From NCBI GenBank assembly GCA_014360805.1, contig JACIWU010000012.1:1-57634 (forward strand): a stretch of DNA of 57,634 bases, written 5' to 3'. Shown piece by piece: positions 1 through 7,902 of the stretch. This DNA comes from Chloroflexota bacterium (lineage in GTDB: Bacteria > Chloroflexota > Anaerolineae > DTLA01). Every line of letters starts with the position of its first letter. Within the stretch, counting starts at the first letter, position 1. The position numbers and the translations under genes are program-made. The notes under the pieces are model-generated. The model made no database searches, was not told where the DNA came from, and saw only the letters and a program-made list of their open reading frames with translations.

Positions 1-278
1 GTCGCAGGTCTGGCAGGTATGGAAACTTGCCCCACGCAAAGCAAACTCGCGTTCCCTATTCGCGTGGATTGGCGTGATTCGCGGTTACAGGGGCAGGGGG
101 CCGGTATGGAGACCCGCCCTGCGCCCTTGCCCCGGAACCGAATTGCGTCTCCGCGCCGCGCATGCTTGACCCGCCTGCTTGTTATGCTATAATGCGTGGG
201 CGGGGGAACGTCCCTCCGCGCAAACGGCGGCTGCGAGCAATCACGCGACTCTGGCGTCGCTTTCGGGGAGGTTTGCGG
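1..278. other. Non-coding leader region upstream of the Asp-box protein
   Basis: I see no gene in this stretch. It holds low-complexity repeat-like sequence: a GGCAGGT/ACTTGCC-type segment near 10-32 that resembles the interspersed element at 23668-23717 and 49972-50020, and an ATTCGCGTGGATTGGCGTG-type segment near 58-85 of a kind also seen near 14185-14208. The promoter of the first gene lies at 166-193. Confidence 0.6.
166..193 (+). promoter_or_regulatory. Sigma70-like promoter of the Asp-box protein gene
   Basis: TTGACC (166-171), a 16-bp spacer and TATAAT (188-193). It lies downstream of the first possible ATG at 162, which argues that translation starts at 279. Confidence 0.8.
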
Positions 279-2357
279 ATGGCAAAGATACGTCTCCTGG
301 GGACGGCGGCCCTTCTGGTGGCGCTTCTGGGCGTCGGTTCGTCGGGCACGGCTGCGCTGAGCGGTGTGGGGGTGTGGACGACCACAGGCCCCTTCGGCGC
401 GCAGGTGCAGGCCCTGTGGGTCGCCCCGACCTTTGCGTCGGACGCGATTGTGCTGGCCGGAACGTGGGAGGCCGGCGTGTTCCGCTCCACCAACCGGGGC
501 CAGACGTGGGAACCCGGTAGCCTCACCGACCACTCCATCGTCGCGCTGGCCGCGCCGCCTAACTTCGCCGTGAGTTCCCTGGTCTTCGCCGGCGCCACGG
601 ACGGGTTCTTCATCTCCGCCAACAAGGGCCGCACGTGGAGCGCGGCCAACGCGGGCCTTGGCGCGGCCCCCCGAATCCAAGCCATTGCCGCGACGCCCAC
701 CTTCGCCGCCGACAACACCGTGTTCGTGGGAACCTTTGCCGCTGGCGTGTTCAAGTCCGTGAACGGCGGCATGGCCTGGGATCCATCCGGCGTCGGCCTG
801 ACCAGCCTCAGCGTCCAGGCGCTGGCCGTCTCCCCCGACTACGCCCAGGACCGCACGGTCTTCGCGGGCACCTTCTCGGGCGGTGTGTTCGTGTCGCGCG
901 ACGGTGGGGATTCGTGGGTCGCCGCCAACGTCGGCCTGGCGTTGGGCGAGGATGTGCGCGCGCTGGCCGTGTCCCCTGCCTTTGCGGACGACAGAACCCT
1001 CTTCGCCGGTACGTTCAACCATGGCGTCTTCCGCTCCACCGATGGCGGCGCCACGTGGCATGAGCGCAACGGCAATCTCCCCGCCGCCGGTCTTCAGGTG
1101 TTGGCCCTTGCCCTCTCGCCGAATTTCGCGGCAGACCAGACCCTGTTCCTCGGCTCTCCGGGCGGCGTGTTCAAGTCCACCGACGGCGGCGCCACCTGGG
1201 AGGACGCGAACCAGGGCCTCATCCCCTTCGTGCCCGTGCGCGCCATCGCGCTGTCGCCCAACTTCGCTGCCGATGGCCGCCTGTACGTCGGCACCGACAA
1301 AGGCGGCGTCTGGATGTCCACCGACGCAGGCGCAACTTGGCAGCCTGTGAACGAGTTACTCACCGGCCTGGGCACCGCAAACTTCGTGCAAGCCTCGCCC
1401 GAGTTCGCCACCGACCGACTGGTGTTCGTGGGAACCGCTGGTGGCGGCATCTACAAGTCCACGGACAGAGGCGTTACGTGGGAGCGGCTCATCAACACAC
1501 CCCCGACCCCCGCTGCCATGGCCATCTCGCCCGAATTCCGCGAGGACCGCGTAATCTATGCGGGGTCGCTCGGCAGCGGCGTGTACAAATCAACGGATGC
1601 GGGTCGCACGTGGGCACGCGTGAACTCGGGCCTCGGCTCGCTGCGGGTAAGCGCGCTCGCCATCTCGCCCTACTTCGGCGTGGACCGCACGCTTTACGCC
1701 GGCACCGATGGGGGCGGCGTGTACAAGACCACCGACGGCGGCAACCAGTGGAAGGCCGTGAATACCGGCCTGGAAAGCACCCGCATCATGGACCTCGCCA
1801 TATCGCCGTTCTACTTCAGCGACAGCACGGTATTTGCCGCCACGTATGACAACGGCGTGTTTGTTACGACGAACGCCGGCGGCTCGTGGAGCCCCGCCAA
1901 TCGGGGGCTTATCAGCCTGCGGGTGAACGCGCTCGCCATCTCGCCCCAGTTCAACACCGACAAGACGATGTACGCGGGCAGCAGTTGGGGCGGCATATTC
2001 CGCTCCACCGACGGTGGGCAGACCTGGGCGCAGTTCAACAACGGCCTCCCTGGAACCTACGTGGTAACCGTCTGCGCGCTGGAGATGTCCCCGACGTTCC
2101 TCACCGACCAGACCCTGTTTGCGGGCACGTGTTCCGACGGCGTGTACATGTCGCGCGACGCGGGCCAGTCGTGGACGGCCCTCAACGACGGCCTGTGGAA
2201 CGAGCGGGTGCGCTCGCTGTCCTTTGGCGCCACGGCGGAGGGATTCCTCTTCGCCGGCACCACGGGCGGCATGGCCTGGGCGCGGGAGTTGGGCGGCGCG
2301 GCGGAACGCACCCACTTCCTGTATCTGCCGCTCGCCTTCCGGGACTACGCGCCATAG
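279..2357 (+). CDS. Secreted Asp-box (BNR/YCF48-like) repeat protein, predicted beta-propeller
   Basis: A 692-residue exported protein. The start at 279 is chosen because GGGGAGG sits at a good distance upstream and the residues that follow form a typical signal peptide (about 1-27, KIR then a Leu/Ala-rich core). The body is about 13 full repeats of roughly 50 residues plus a partial one. Each has the pattern SPxFxxDxTLFAGT, then GGVFxSTDGGxTW, then NxGL, and the S-x-D-x-G-x-T-W part is the Asp-box seen in sialidases and VPS10 or YCF48-type propellers. No sialidase catalytic residues (RIP Arg, Tyr/Glu pair) are visible, so a binding or structural surface role is more likely than an enzyme. 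The C-terminus ends HFLYLPLAFRDYAP, a tail I associate with secreted Chloroflexota proteins. It is transcribed alone. Confidence 0.85.
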   Translation: MAKIRLLGTAALLVALLGVGSSGTAALSGVGVWTTTGPFGAQVQALWVAPTFASDAIVLAGTWEAGVFRSTNRGQTWEPGSLTDHSIVALAAPPNFAVSSLVFAGATDGFFISANKGRTWSAANAGLGAAPRIQAIAATPTFAADNTVFVGTFAAGVFKSVNGGMAWDPSGVGLTSLSVQALAVSPDYAQDRTVFAGTFSGGVFVSRDGGDSWVAANVGLALGEDVRALAVSPAFADDRTLFAGTFNHGVFRSTDGGATWHERNGNLPAAGLQVLALALSPNFAADQTLFLGSPGGVFKSTDGGATWEDANQGLIPFVPVRAIALSPNFAADGRLYVGTDKGGVWMSTDAGATWQPVNELLTGLGTANFVQASPEFATDRLVFVGTAGGGIYKSTDRGVTWERLINTPPTPAAMAISPEFREDRVIYAGSLGSGVYKSTDAGRTWARVNSGLGSLRVSALAISPYFGVDRTLYAGTDGGGVYKTTDGGNQWKAVNTGLESTRIMDLAISPFYFSDSTVFAATYDNGVFVTTNAGGSWSPANRGLISLRVNALAISPQFNTDKTMYAGSSWGGIFRSTDGGQTWAQFNNGLPGTYVVTVCALEMSPTFLTDQTLFAGTCSDGVYMSRDAGQSWTALNDGLWNERVRSLSFGATAEGFLFAGTTGGMAWARELGGAAERTHFLYLPLAFRDYAP

Positions 2358-2416
2358 CGACGGGTGCCTCCTCATCCCGCGCGCTCTTCCCGCCCGCCTG
2401 CGGTGTGAAACATGAT

Positions 2417-2530
2417 TCTCACACAAAGACACCAAGGCACAAAGGGTTTTCTTTGTGTCTCCGTGCCTTTGTGTGAGATAGTTTCTCTCACACAAAGGTT
2501 TTCTTTGCGCCTTCGCGTTTTTGTGTGAGA
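2417..2530. repeat. Palindromic CACAAAG-type interspersed repeat, two units
   Basis: The first unit (2417-2479) is an imperfect palindrome running from TCTCACACAAAG to CTTTGTGTGAGA, with an inner hairpin CACAAAG-GGTTTT-CTTTGTG. A second, shorter unit (about 2483-2530) follows. The same element occurs three times in tandem at 10195-10367. Confidence 0.85.
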
Positions 2531-2541
2531 AAACCCTCGCC

Positions 2542-2570
2542 TTGTACAACCGCAGCGGCGTGGCTATAAT
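2542..2570 (+). promoter_or_regulatory. Promoter of the membrane protein-selA unit
   Basis: TTGTAC (2542-2547), a 17-bp spacer and TATAAT (2565-2570), 28 bases before the GTG start of the small membrane protein. Confidence 0.8.
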
Positions 2571-2597
2571 ACTCCCAACTCGGCGAGGAGGGTTGCC

Positions 2598-2969
2598 GTG
2601 GACGGGAGACAATTCGCGGTGGGCGCCATCGTGTTCGCCCTCATCTGCTGGCTGACGTTGGCGGCGCTGGTTACGGGGTTCTCGCCCGAAGAGCCGCTCA
2701 TCTACCTTTTCTACGGCCTTCTGGCGCTCGGCGTGAGCAGCACCCTGATGCCCCTCGTGTACTTCCTGCACCTCCGCTTCGGCGATGCCAGGGAGAACCC
2801 CCGCTGGTTTCGCTACATCCGTCAGAGCCTGTGGATCGGCGTGCTGGCAGCCTTCTACCTGTGGCTCAACAGCCTGCGCGCGCTGAGTGCGCCCGCGCTC
2901 CTGCTGGGCGTTTGCATCGTCGCGCTGGTGGAACTGGTCATTCTGCGCCCATCCAGGACGGAGGGATAA
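2598..2969 (+). CDS. Small four-helix membrane protein of unknown function
   Basis: 123 residues beginning with GTG after a GAGGAGG ribosome binding site. Hydrophobic segments at about 7-28, 33-58, 78-95 and 97-115 suggest four membrane helices, with a short polar loop (GDARENPRW) in the middle. I do not recognise the family. Its TAA ends one base before the ATG of selA, so the two genes share the promoter at 2542-2570 and are probably co-translated. A role in selenium handling is possible from this position but nothing in the sequence shows it. Confidence 0.75.
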   Translation: MDGRQFAVGAIVFALICWLTLAALVTGFSPEEPLIYLFYGLLALGVSSTLMPLVYFLHLRFGDARENPRWFRYIRQSLWIGVLAAFYLWLNSLRALSAPALLLGVCIVALVELVILRPSRTEG

Positions 2970-2970
2970 C

Positions 2971-4359
2971 ATGGCCGACAAGAGCGCACCGGAAGAACGT
3001 TTGCGCCGACTTCCCAGCGTGGACCGCCTGCTCCAGACGCCGGAAGGACAGGAGTGGGCCGCGGCGTTCGGCCACGACCTGGCCGCCGAAGCCATACGCG
3101 AGGCCGTGGGCGAAGCGCGCAGCCGCGTGCTGGCGGGGGAGGATGTGCCCTCCCTGGCCGATGTCCTGACGTTGGCGCAGGCGCGGCTAGAAGCCCTGGT
3201 TACGCCGACGCTGCGGCGCGCCATCAATGCCACGGGCGTCATCATCCACACGAACCTGGGCCGCGCACCGTTGAGCCAGGCCGCGCGCGAGGCGATGGAA
3301 CTGGCGGCGCGAGGGTACACGAACCTGGAGTTTGACCTGGAGGCCGGCGTGCGCGGCTCTCGGTACGTCCATGCCGTCAACCTGCTCAAACGGCTGACCG
3401 GAGCCGAAGACGCGCTGGTGGTCAACAATAACGCCGGCGCAGTGCTGCTGGCGCTGAGCACGCTGGCCGCGGGGCGGGAGGTGGTCATCTCGCGCGGCCA
3501 ACTGGTGGAAATCGGCGGGGGCTTCCGCATCCCCGACGTGATGCGGCAGAGCGGCGCGCGCCTGATGGAGGTCGGCACCACCAACCGCACCGCGCTGAAG
3601 GACTACGCGGCAGCCATCTCGGCGGAGACGGTCTTGCTCCTTCGCGTCCACACCAGCAACTTCCGCATCATCGGGTTCACGCACCAGCCCGGCCTGGACG
3701 AACTGGTGGAATTGGCGCGCAGCCGCGGCTTGCTCGTCATGGATGACCTGGGCAGCGGCACATTGCTGGACACAGCCCAATTCGGCCTGGCGCACGAGCC
3801 GATGGTGCAGGAGAGCCTCGCGGCGGGGGCGGATGTGGTAACCTTTAGCGGCGACAAACTGCTGGGAGGGCCGCAGGCGGGCTACATCGTCGGCAGGAGA
3901 GAACTCGTCGCCCGTATGCGGACGCACCCCCTCACCCGCGCCTTGCGCGTGGACAAGGTGGCCATCGCCGGCATTGAGGCCACCCTGCGGCACTACCTGC
4001 TGGGCGAGGCCACCCGCGAGATTCCCGTCTGGCGCATGATCTCAACGCCTGCCGACGCGCTCCGCAAACGGGCGCGCGCCTGGGCGCGGCGACTGGCAAC
4101 CGCCGGCGTGGAGGCTGCCGTAATCCCCGGACAGTCCACCGTCGGGGGCGGCTCCCTCCCCGGCGAGACGCTCCCCACGTGGCTGCTGGCCCTGACGGTG
4201 CCCTCGCCCGATGCGTTCGCGCGCGCGCTCCGCATGGGCAGGCCTGCCATCGTGCCGCGCATTGAGGAAGACCGCCTGCTGTTTGACCCGCGCACCGTGC
4301 TGCCCGACGAGGATGCGGCACTGCTGAAGGGCATTCTCGCGGCGGCTGGCGTCGCTTAG
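2971..4359 (+). CDS. selA: L-seryl-tRNA(Sec) selenium transferase (selenocysteine synthase)
   Basis: A 462-residue cytoplasmic PLP enzyme that converts seryl-tRNA(Sec) to selenocysteyl-tRNA(Sec) using selenophosphate. It has the SelA N-terminal helical domain (LRRLPSVDRLL), the INATGVIIHTNLGRAPLS segment, the glycine-rich EIGGGFRIPDV segment, and SGDKLLGGPQAG with the PLP-binding lysine at about residue 295. The C-terminal VGGGSLPGETLPTW block is also characteristic. Length matches E. coli SelA (463). The ATG at 2971 follows a GGACGGAGGG site. No selB, selD or tRNA(Sec) gene lies in the window. Its presence implies UGA recoding in this organism, which fits the two UGA-interrupted genes at 4370-5326 and 38212-39612. 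Confidence 0.95.
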   Translation: MADKSAPEERLRRLPSVDRLLQTPEGQEWAAAFGHDLAAEAIREAVGEARSRVLAGEDVPSLADVLTLAQARLEALVTPTLRRAINATGVIIHTNLGRAPLSQAAREAMELAARGYTNLEFDLEAGVRGSRYVHAVNLLKRLTGAEDALVVNNNAGAVLLALSTLAAGREVVISRGQLVEIGGGFRIPDVMRQSGARLMEVGTTNRTALKDYAAAISAETVLLLRVHTSNFRIIGFTHQPGLDELVELARSRGLLVMDDLGSGTLLDTAQFGLAHEPMVQESLAAGADVVTFSGDKLLGGPQAGYIVGRRELVARMRTHPLTRALRVDKVAIAGIEATLRHYLLGEATREIPVWRMISTPADALRKRARAWARRLATAGVEAAVIPGQSTVGGGSLPGETLPTWLLALTVPSPDAFARALRMGRPAIVPRIEEDRLLFDPRTVLPDEDAALLKGILAAAGVA

Positions 4360-4369
4360 CGCGGCGGGG

Positions 4370-5326
4370 CTAGCGCTTTGCCAACCCGTCCAGCCACGCG
4401 CGGATGTCGGGGGCGTCGGCGAAATCGGCGCCCAGCGTGATCGTCTTGCCGCTGTGGGACACGACTTCGCCCGCCTCGTTGATACGGAGAATCAACTGGC
4501 CGATCCACTCGCCCTGATACCCCGCCTGGACGATCACCGTGCCGTGGGTGGCGTCGCGGAACGGTTCGGGCATCAGGACGCCCGGATTGCCCCCCACAAT
4601 GGCGGCGATGCCAGGCACACTCGCGGCCAGTTCCCGGTCCTGTTGGAAGCCCAGGTTGGAGCAGACGATGAAGATGTCGGCCTGGCCCTGCAATTCCGAC
4701 ATCACCCGCCGCACGGCCTCTACCGGGTCGGCGACGAACACCGCCCCTCTGCCTTCGGGCGGGAGGAACGCCAGCACGTTCTTGCTGGTAACCCCGATGA
4801 CGGCGACGCGGTGCCCCGCCATCTCCTTGATGACGTAGGGGCGCGCGAACAATGTGCTGGCGCTGCCCACGTACACGTTGGCCGACAGCACGGCGAAAGC
4901 CGCCTCGCCCATGCGCGCCTTGAGCACCTCAAGCCCCCAGCGGAAGTCCTGGTCTCCCAGGGTCATGGCGTCGTACCCCAGGCGGTTCATGGCCTCAATC
5001 ATCACCGCGCCTTTGGTGGAGGATGTCAGCCACTGATCCGTGGTGAGCGCGTTGCCGGCGTCCAGCAGCAGGACGTGCGGGTACTGCTCCCGCATCTGAC
5101 GGATGAAGGTGGCCCGACGGGCCAACCCGCCCTTTGGCGGCCTTCAGCCGCACGGCTCGGTGAAGCCGCGAACGTCGTTGGTGTGCAGGATGACGAGGTC
5201 AAACGCCTGGGGCGAAGGGGCCGACGTGGGCGTGGGGGTGGGCGGCGTGGACTCGCCCCCGCAGCCCGACAGCACCAGGACTGCAACAGCAAAGAGCGCA
5301 AGGATGCGAAGTGGTGTTCTATGCAA
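4370..5326 (-). CDS. Predicted selenocysteine-containing lipoprotein with a degenerate metallophosphatase (5'-nucleotidase-like) fold; in-frame UGA at 5144-5146
   Basis: 318 residues if the UGA is read as selenocysteine (residue 61). The start is TTG at 5326, after AGGGGG with a 9-base spacing. A lipoprotein signal ends at LSGC (Cys22), followed by a Thr/Pro linker and then DLVILHTNDVRG, the first metallophosphatase motif. Next comes EPCG-Sec, then GGLARRATFIRQ in the same frame, so the two halves read as one protein. Compared with UshA-type enzymes, metal-ligand motifs are altered: TNDxHG is TNDVRG, the GD motif is AGN, GNHE is GDQD, the SHxG His is Asn, and GHxH is GGNPG. Hydrolase activity is therefore doubtful and a redox role for Cys-Gly-Sec is more likely (inference). 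The C-terminal 5'-nucleotidase domain is absent. Ordinary gene calling would give two fragments, 4370-5125 and an ORF ending at 5144. Confidence 0.8.
5107..5127 (-). promoter_or_regulatory. Candidate bSECIS hairpin for UGA at 5144-5146
   Basis: On the coding strand TGGCCC (5124-5119), loop GTC (5118-5116) and GGGCCA (5115-5110) form a perfect 6-bp stem, extended after one mismatch by pairs that include G-U. There are 25 bases between the UGA and the loop, and the loop starts with GU. Both fit the bacterial SECIS pattern as I know it (loop 16-37 bases from UGA, G in the first two loop positions). Confidence 0.7.
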
Positions 5327-5362
5327 GTTGGCTTTCCCCCTCGCCAGGATTTTGTGCGTCCA

Positions 5363-5391
5363 ACTATACGCCAGCGGGGCGCGGATGTCAA
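5363..5391 (-). promoter_or_regulatory. Promoter of the predicted selenoprotein lipoprotein
   Basis: On the minus strand TTGACA (5391-5386), a 17-bp spacer and TATAGT (5368-5363). It is divergent from the regulator promoter at 5397-5425, so the two may share control. Confidence 0.85.
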
Positions 5392-5396
5392 CCTTG

Positions 5397-5425
5397 TTGA
5401 ATTCGCGCAACGATTGTGTTATAAT
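5397..5425 (+). promoter_or_regulatory. Promoter of the tandem-HTH regulator gene
   Basis: TTGAAT (5397-5402), a 17-bp spacer and TATAAT (5420-5425). Confidence 0.8.
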
Positions 5426-5480
5426 GGGGCGGGCTGCAGGGTAGGCAGAGTGAAACAATCTTGCGAAAAGGGAGGGGGCC

Positions 5481-6155
5481 ATGCAAGCCGCTCCGGCACT
5501 CGCTATTCGGAACAAGATACTGGGGGCGCTCCTGAAGCACGCGCGCCTTCGCGCCGGCAGGCTTCCCGATGAATACGCGCAGGTGTTCGGCTGCACCGAG
5601 GCTGACATCCTCCGCTGGGAGAGCGGCGAGACGCCCATCACGCTGTCCCAACTGGAGGTCTGGGCTCACTTGAGCGGCGTGCCCCTCTCGTTCTTCTGGA
5701 ACGACCACGCGCTGCCCCAACGACGAGAGGTTGAGGAGCCGGTGCAGCCCATCATGCAGATTCGCCGCAAGATGGTGGGTGTCCTGCTGCGCCAGTCCCG
5801 CCTGATTGCGGCGCGCTCGCTGGAAGACCTGGCGCAGGAAATCGGCGTAACGCCGGAGTATCTGGAGGCGTGCGAGGCGGGCACGAAGGAACTGTCGGTG
5901 GCCCAATTGGAACTCGCCGCCGAGGCGTGTGGCGTGCCCATCGCCCAGTTCTTTGACGAGGACCTGTTCGCGCCCAGCGAGGAGGAACGCCGAATGCGCG
6001 ACCTGCACCGCCTGGACGAACTTCCGCCCGACCTGCGCGAGTTCGTGCTCAAGCCGTCCAACGCGCTGTACCTGAAGATCGCCAAGCAGATCAGCGCCCT
6101 TTCCGCCGACACCCTGCGCGAAATCGCCGAGACGCTGTTGGACATCACGCTGTGA
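5481..6155 (+). CDS. Transcriptional regulator with two tandem HTH (XRE/Cro-CI-like) domains
   Basis: 224 residues with two related helix-turn-helix units: about 9-75 (LKHARLRAGRLPDEYAQVFG, then ADILRWESGE and PITLSQLEVWA) and about 93-160 (RQSRLIAARSLEDLAQEIGV, then YLEACEAGTKELS and VAQLELAAEACGV). Each unit has the XRE layout in which the second helix is followed by a W/C-E-x-G turn. The C-terminal 60 residues (LHRLDELPPDLREFVLKPSN) are helical and probably mediate oligomerisation. The ATG at 5481 follows an AAAAGGGAGGGGG site. It is divergent from the selenoprotein lipoprotein gene and 22 bases upstream of the kinase-like gene, so it may regulate either. The target is unknown. Confidence 0.8.
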   Translation: MQAAPALAIRNKILGALLKHARLRAGRLPDEYAQVFGCTEADILRWESGETPITLSQLEVWAHLSGVPLSFFWNDHALPQRREVEEPVQPIMQIRRKMVGVLLRQSRLIAARSLEDLAQEIGVTPEYLEACEAGTKELSVAQLELAAEACGVPIAQFFDEDLFAPSEEERRMRDLHRLDELPPDLREFVLKPSNALYLKIAKQISALSADTLREIAETLLDITL

Positions 6156-6177
6156 ACGCCTCGTCTGCGGCCCATCC

Positions 6178-7848
6178 ATGCGCTCCCAGGAGACATTGTT
6201 CGTGAAGCAGGGGACGAATCCAGCCCACGCAAAGCCGTCTGGCCCGCCGGTGGCCGAGGTAGTCGCGCACCTGGTTGCGAAGGACTTCCGCGCGGCTCTC
6301 GGCGCGGTGGCGCAACAGGTGGTCGCATACACCGAGGCGCGGGCGGTCTCGCTGGCCTGCGTGGGGGAAGGGGAGGCGCGGGCGCGCGCGGGAACCTGGC
6401 CCGACGACGCCACGCCCAAGGTGGATTCGTGGGAGCGGGCGCTGGCCGCGCAGGCGAGGCGGGGCGCGACAACGCTGCCGGAAGGCCCGCTGCCCATCAG
6501 CATGGCGCGGGGCGCGGACTGGGTCCTATGCGCGGCGCCGCTCGTCGCGGGCCAACAGGTCGCGGGCCTACTGTCGTTGTGCGTCGCGCCGGGCGACGAG
6601 GTGCGGGCGGCCCAACGCTTGCGCGACATGGCCCCGTGGCTGGGCGGCGTGCTGCACCTGGCCCAGGCGCGGGAGACCGCACACCTGCAGGTGGCCGCGC
6701 TCGGCACCATCCTCCGCCAGGCCCAGGCGTGGACGGCGGAACCCGACACCCGTGCGGCCCTGCGCGCGGCGCTTCAAGTCCTGGCGACGCTCTTCGGCGC
6801 GCAGGGTGGCCTGATCGCGGCCCTGGACGACGAGGCGGGCGTGCTGCATTGTCTGGGGGCGTACATCCCCAACGAAGCGTTGGACTGGACGGGCGCGCGC
6901 CTCAGGCCCGCTGGCATGTTGCACCACGCCTGCGTTTCGGGGGAGACCGTCGTCTGCAACGAGCCGGACAAAGACCCGCGCTACGCGCCGGATGTGGAAG
7001 GCGCGCTGGTGGCGTCGCTTCGGTCGCTGGTGGCCGTGCCGATACGCACGCCAGGAGGGCGGCGCGGCGTGCTCGCCATCTTCAACCGCATGGGCACGTC
7101 GGGGTTCCGCCCCGCCGACGCCAGCCTGATCGCGGGCGTGGCCGCCCTTGTGTCGGCGATTCTGGAGACCGCGTGGCTGCGCCAGGCGGTGGACGAGACG
7201 CGGGAGCAATGGGGGGCGCTCCCCCGCTCCATCCGCACGGAGATTGCAGGGACGCTGCACCAGGGCCCGATCCAGGTGCTGGCCGCGGTCGCCATGGGGC
7301 TGGACCACGTGGAGCATCTCCTGGCGGCCCAGCCCGACGCCGCCAGCGAGGAGATCAAGTCGCTCAAGGCGTTGACCCGCGAGGCCACCCGCGAGGCGCG
7401 CCTCCTCCTGTTTGAACTGCACCCCACGCTGCTGGAGACCGAGGGACTGGCCGGCACCCTGTCCGCGTACATCCAGCAGTTGCCCGAGGAAAGCGTCCGC
7501 ATCCGCCTTGATGCTAGCGGCCTCGCCGGCGAGATTCCGTTGCCGGTGTCCGAGGCGGCATTCCACGCGGCCGCGCAGGGCATCCGTCACGCCCGACTGC
7601 ATGGCCAGGCCACGGAGATTGGGTTGACGCTGGCCGCCGATGACGAGGCGCTCACGCTCACGCTTGAGGACAACGGCAAGCCCCATGGCGAACGCCGCTG
7701 CACGCGAGGCGAAGTGGGAATCGGATGCGTGGCCGCCATCGGCGAGCAACTCACGCCGCTGGGGGGCACCCTGGACCTGCGGGAAGCCTCCGCCGGACAA
7801 GGGCCGACGGTGCAGATTCGCATCCCGCTAGGGGCGCGGCAGGCGTAA
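6178..7848 (+). CDS. GAF-domain protein with a NarX/LiaS-type histidine-kinase core, probably degenerate
   Basis: Up to 556 residues, soluble. No SD precedes ATG 6178. A GTG at 6202 has CAGGAG 9 bases upstream and may be the true start. Domains in order: an N-terminal GAF-like region (about 20-160), a second clearer GAF domain (about 180-335, with SLRSLVAVPIRTPGG and RRGVLAIFN), a DHp-like helix pair (IAGTLHQGPIQVLAAVAMGL, with the candidate phospho-His in LHQGP), and a C-terminal HATPase-like domain (LEDNGKPHGE, GEVGIGCVAAIGEQL). The HATPase N-box, usually EALxNxxKHA, reads QGIRHARLHG and lacks the Asn and Glu that bind ATP-Mg, so catalysis is questionable. It probably forms a unit with the HTH gene. 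It is convergent with the EF-G paralogue. Confidence 0.75.
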   Translation: MRSQETLFVKQGTNPAHAKPSGPPVAEVVAHLVAKDFRAALGAVAQQVVAYTEARAVSLACVGEGEARARAGTWPDDATPKVDSWERALAAQARRGATTLPEGPLPISMARGADWVLCAAPLVAGQQVAGLLSLCVAPGDEVRAAQRLRDMAPWLGGVLHLAQARETAHLQVAALGTILRQAQAWTAEPDTRAALRAALQVLATLFGAQGGLIAALDDEAGVLHCLGAYIPNEALDWTGARLRPAGMLHHACVSGETVVCNEPDKDPRYAPDVEGALVASLRSLVAVPIRTPGGRRGVLAIFNRMGTSGFRPADASLIAGVAALVSAILETAWLRQAVDETREQWGALPRSIRTEIAGTLHQGPIQVLAAVAMGLDHVEHLLAAQPDAASEEIKSLKALTREATREARLLLFELHPTLLETEGLAGTLSAYIQQLPEESVRIRLDASGLAGEIPLPVSEAAFHAAAQGIRHARLHGQATEIGLTLAADDEALTLTLEDNGKPHGERRCTRGEVGIGCVAAIGEQLTPLGGTLDLREASAGQGPTVQIRIPLGARQA

Positions 7849-7854
7849 AACAAA

Positions 7855-7882
7855 GAGCGGGCCTGCTCTCGCAAGCCCGCTC
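7855..7882 (-). terminator. Hairpin between convergent genes; terminator for the EF-G paralogue
   Basis: GAGCGGGC (7855-7862) pairs with GCCCGCTC (7875-7882). On the minus strand the stem is followed by TTTGTTTT, as in a Rho-independent terminator. The plus-strand side has no T tract. Confidence 0.75.
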
Positions 7883-7902
7883 GCAACTCCCCACACGTGG
7901 CG

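Noticed and set aside
1590-3590. Very long antisense reading frames (for example 1590-3590, 12428-14185 and 53192-55186)
   Set aside because: They mirror strong genes on the other strand and have the low-complexity Arg/His/Gln/Gly composition typical of GC-rich shadow frames.
5144-5641. A 165-codon gene starting at 5641 on the minus strand
   Set aside because: The part before 5326 lies across the promoter pair and the coding region of the HTH regulator. The lipoprotein signal and a ribosome binding site place the start at TTG 5326.
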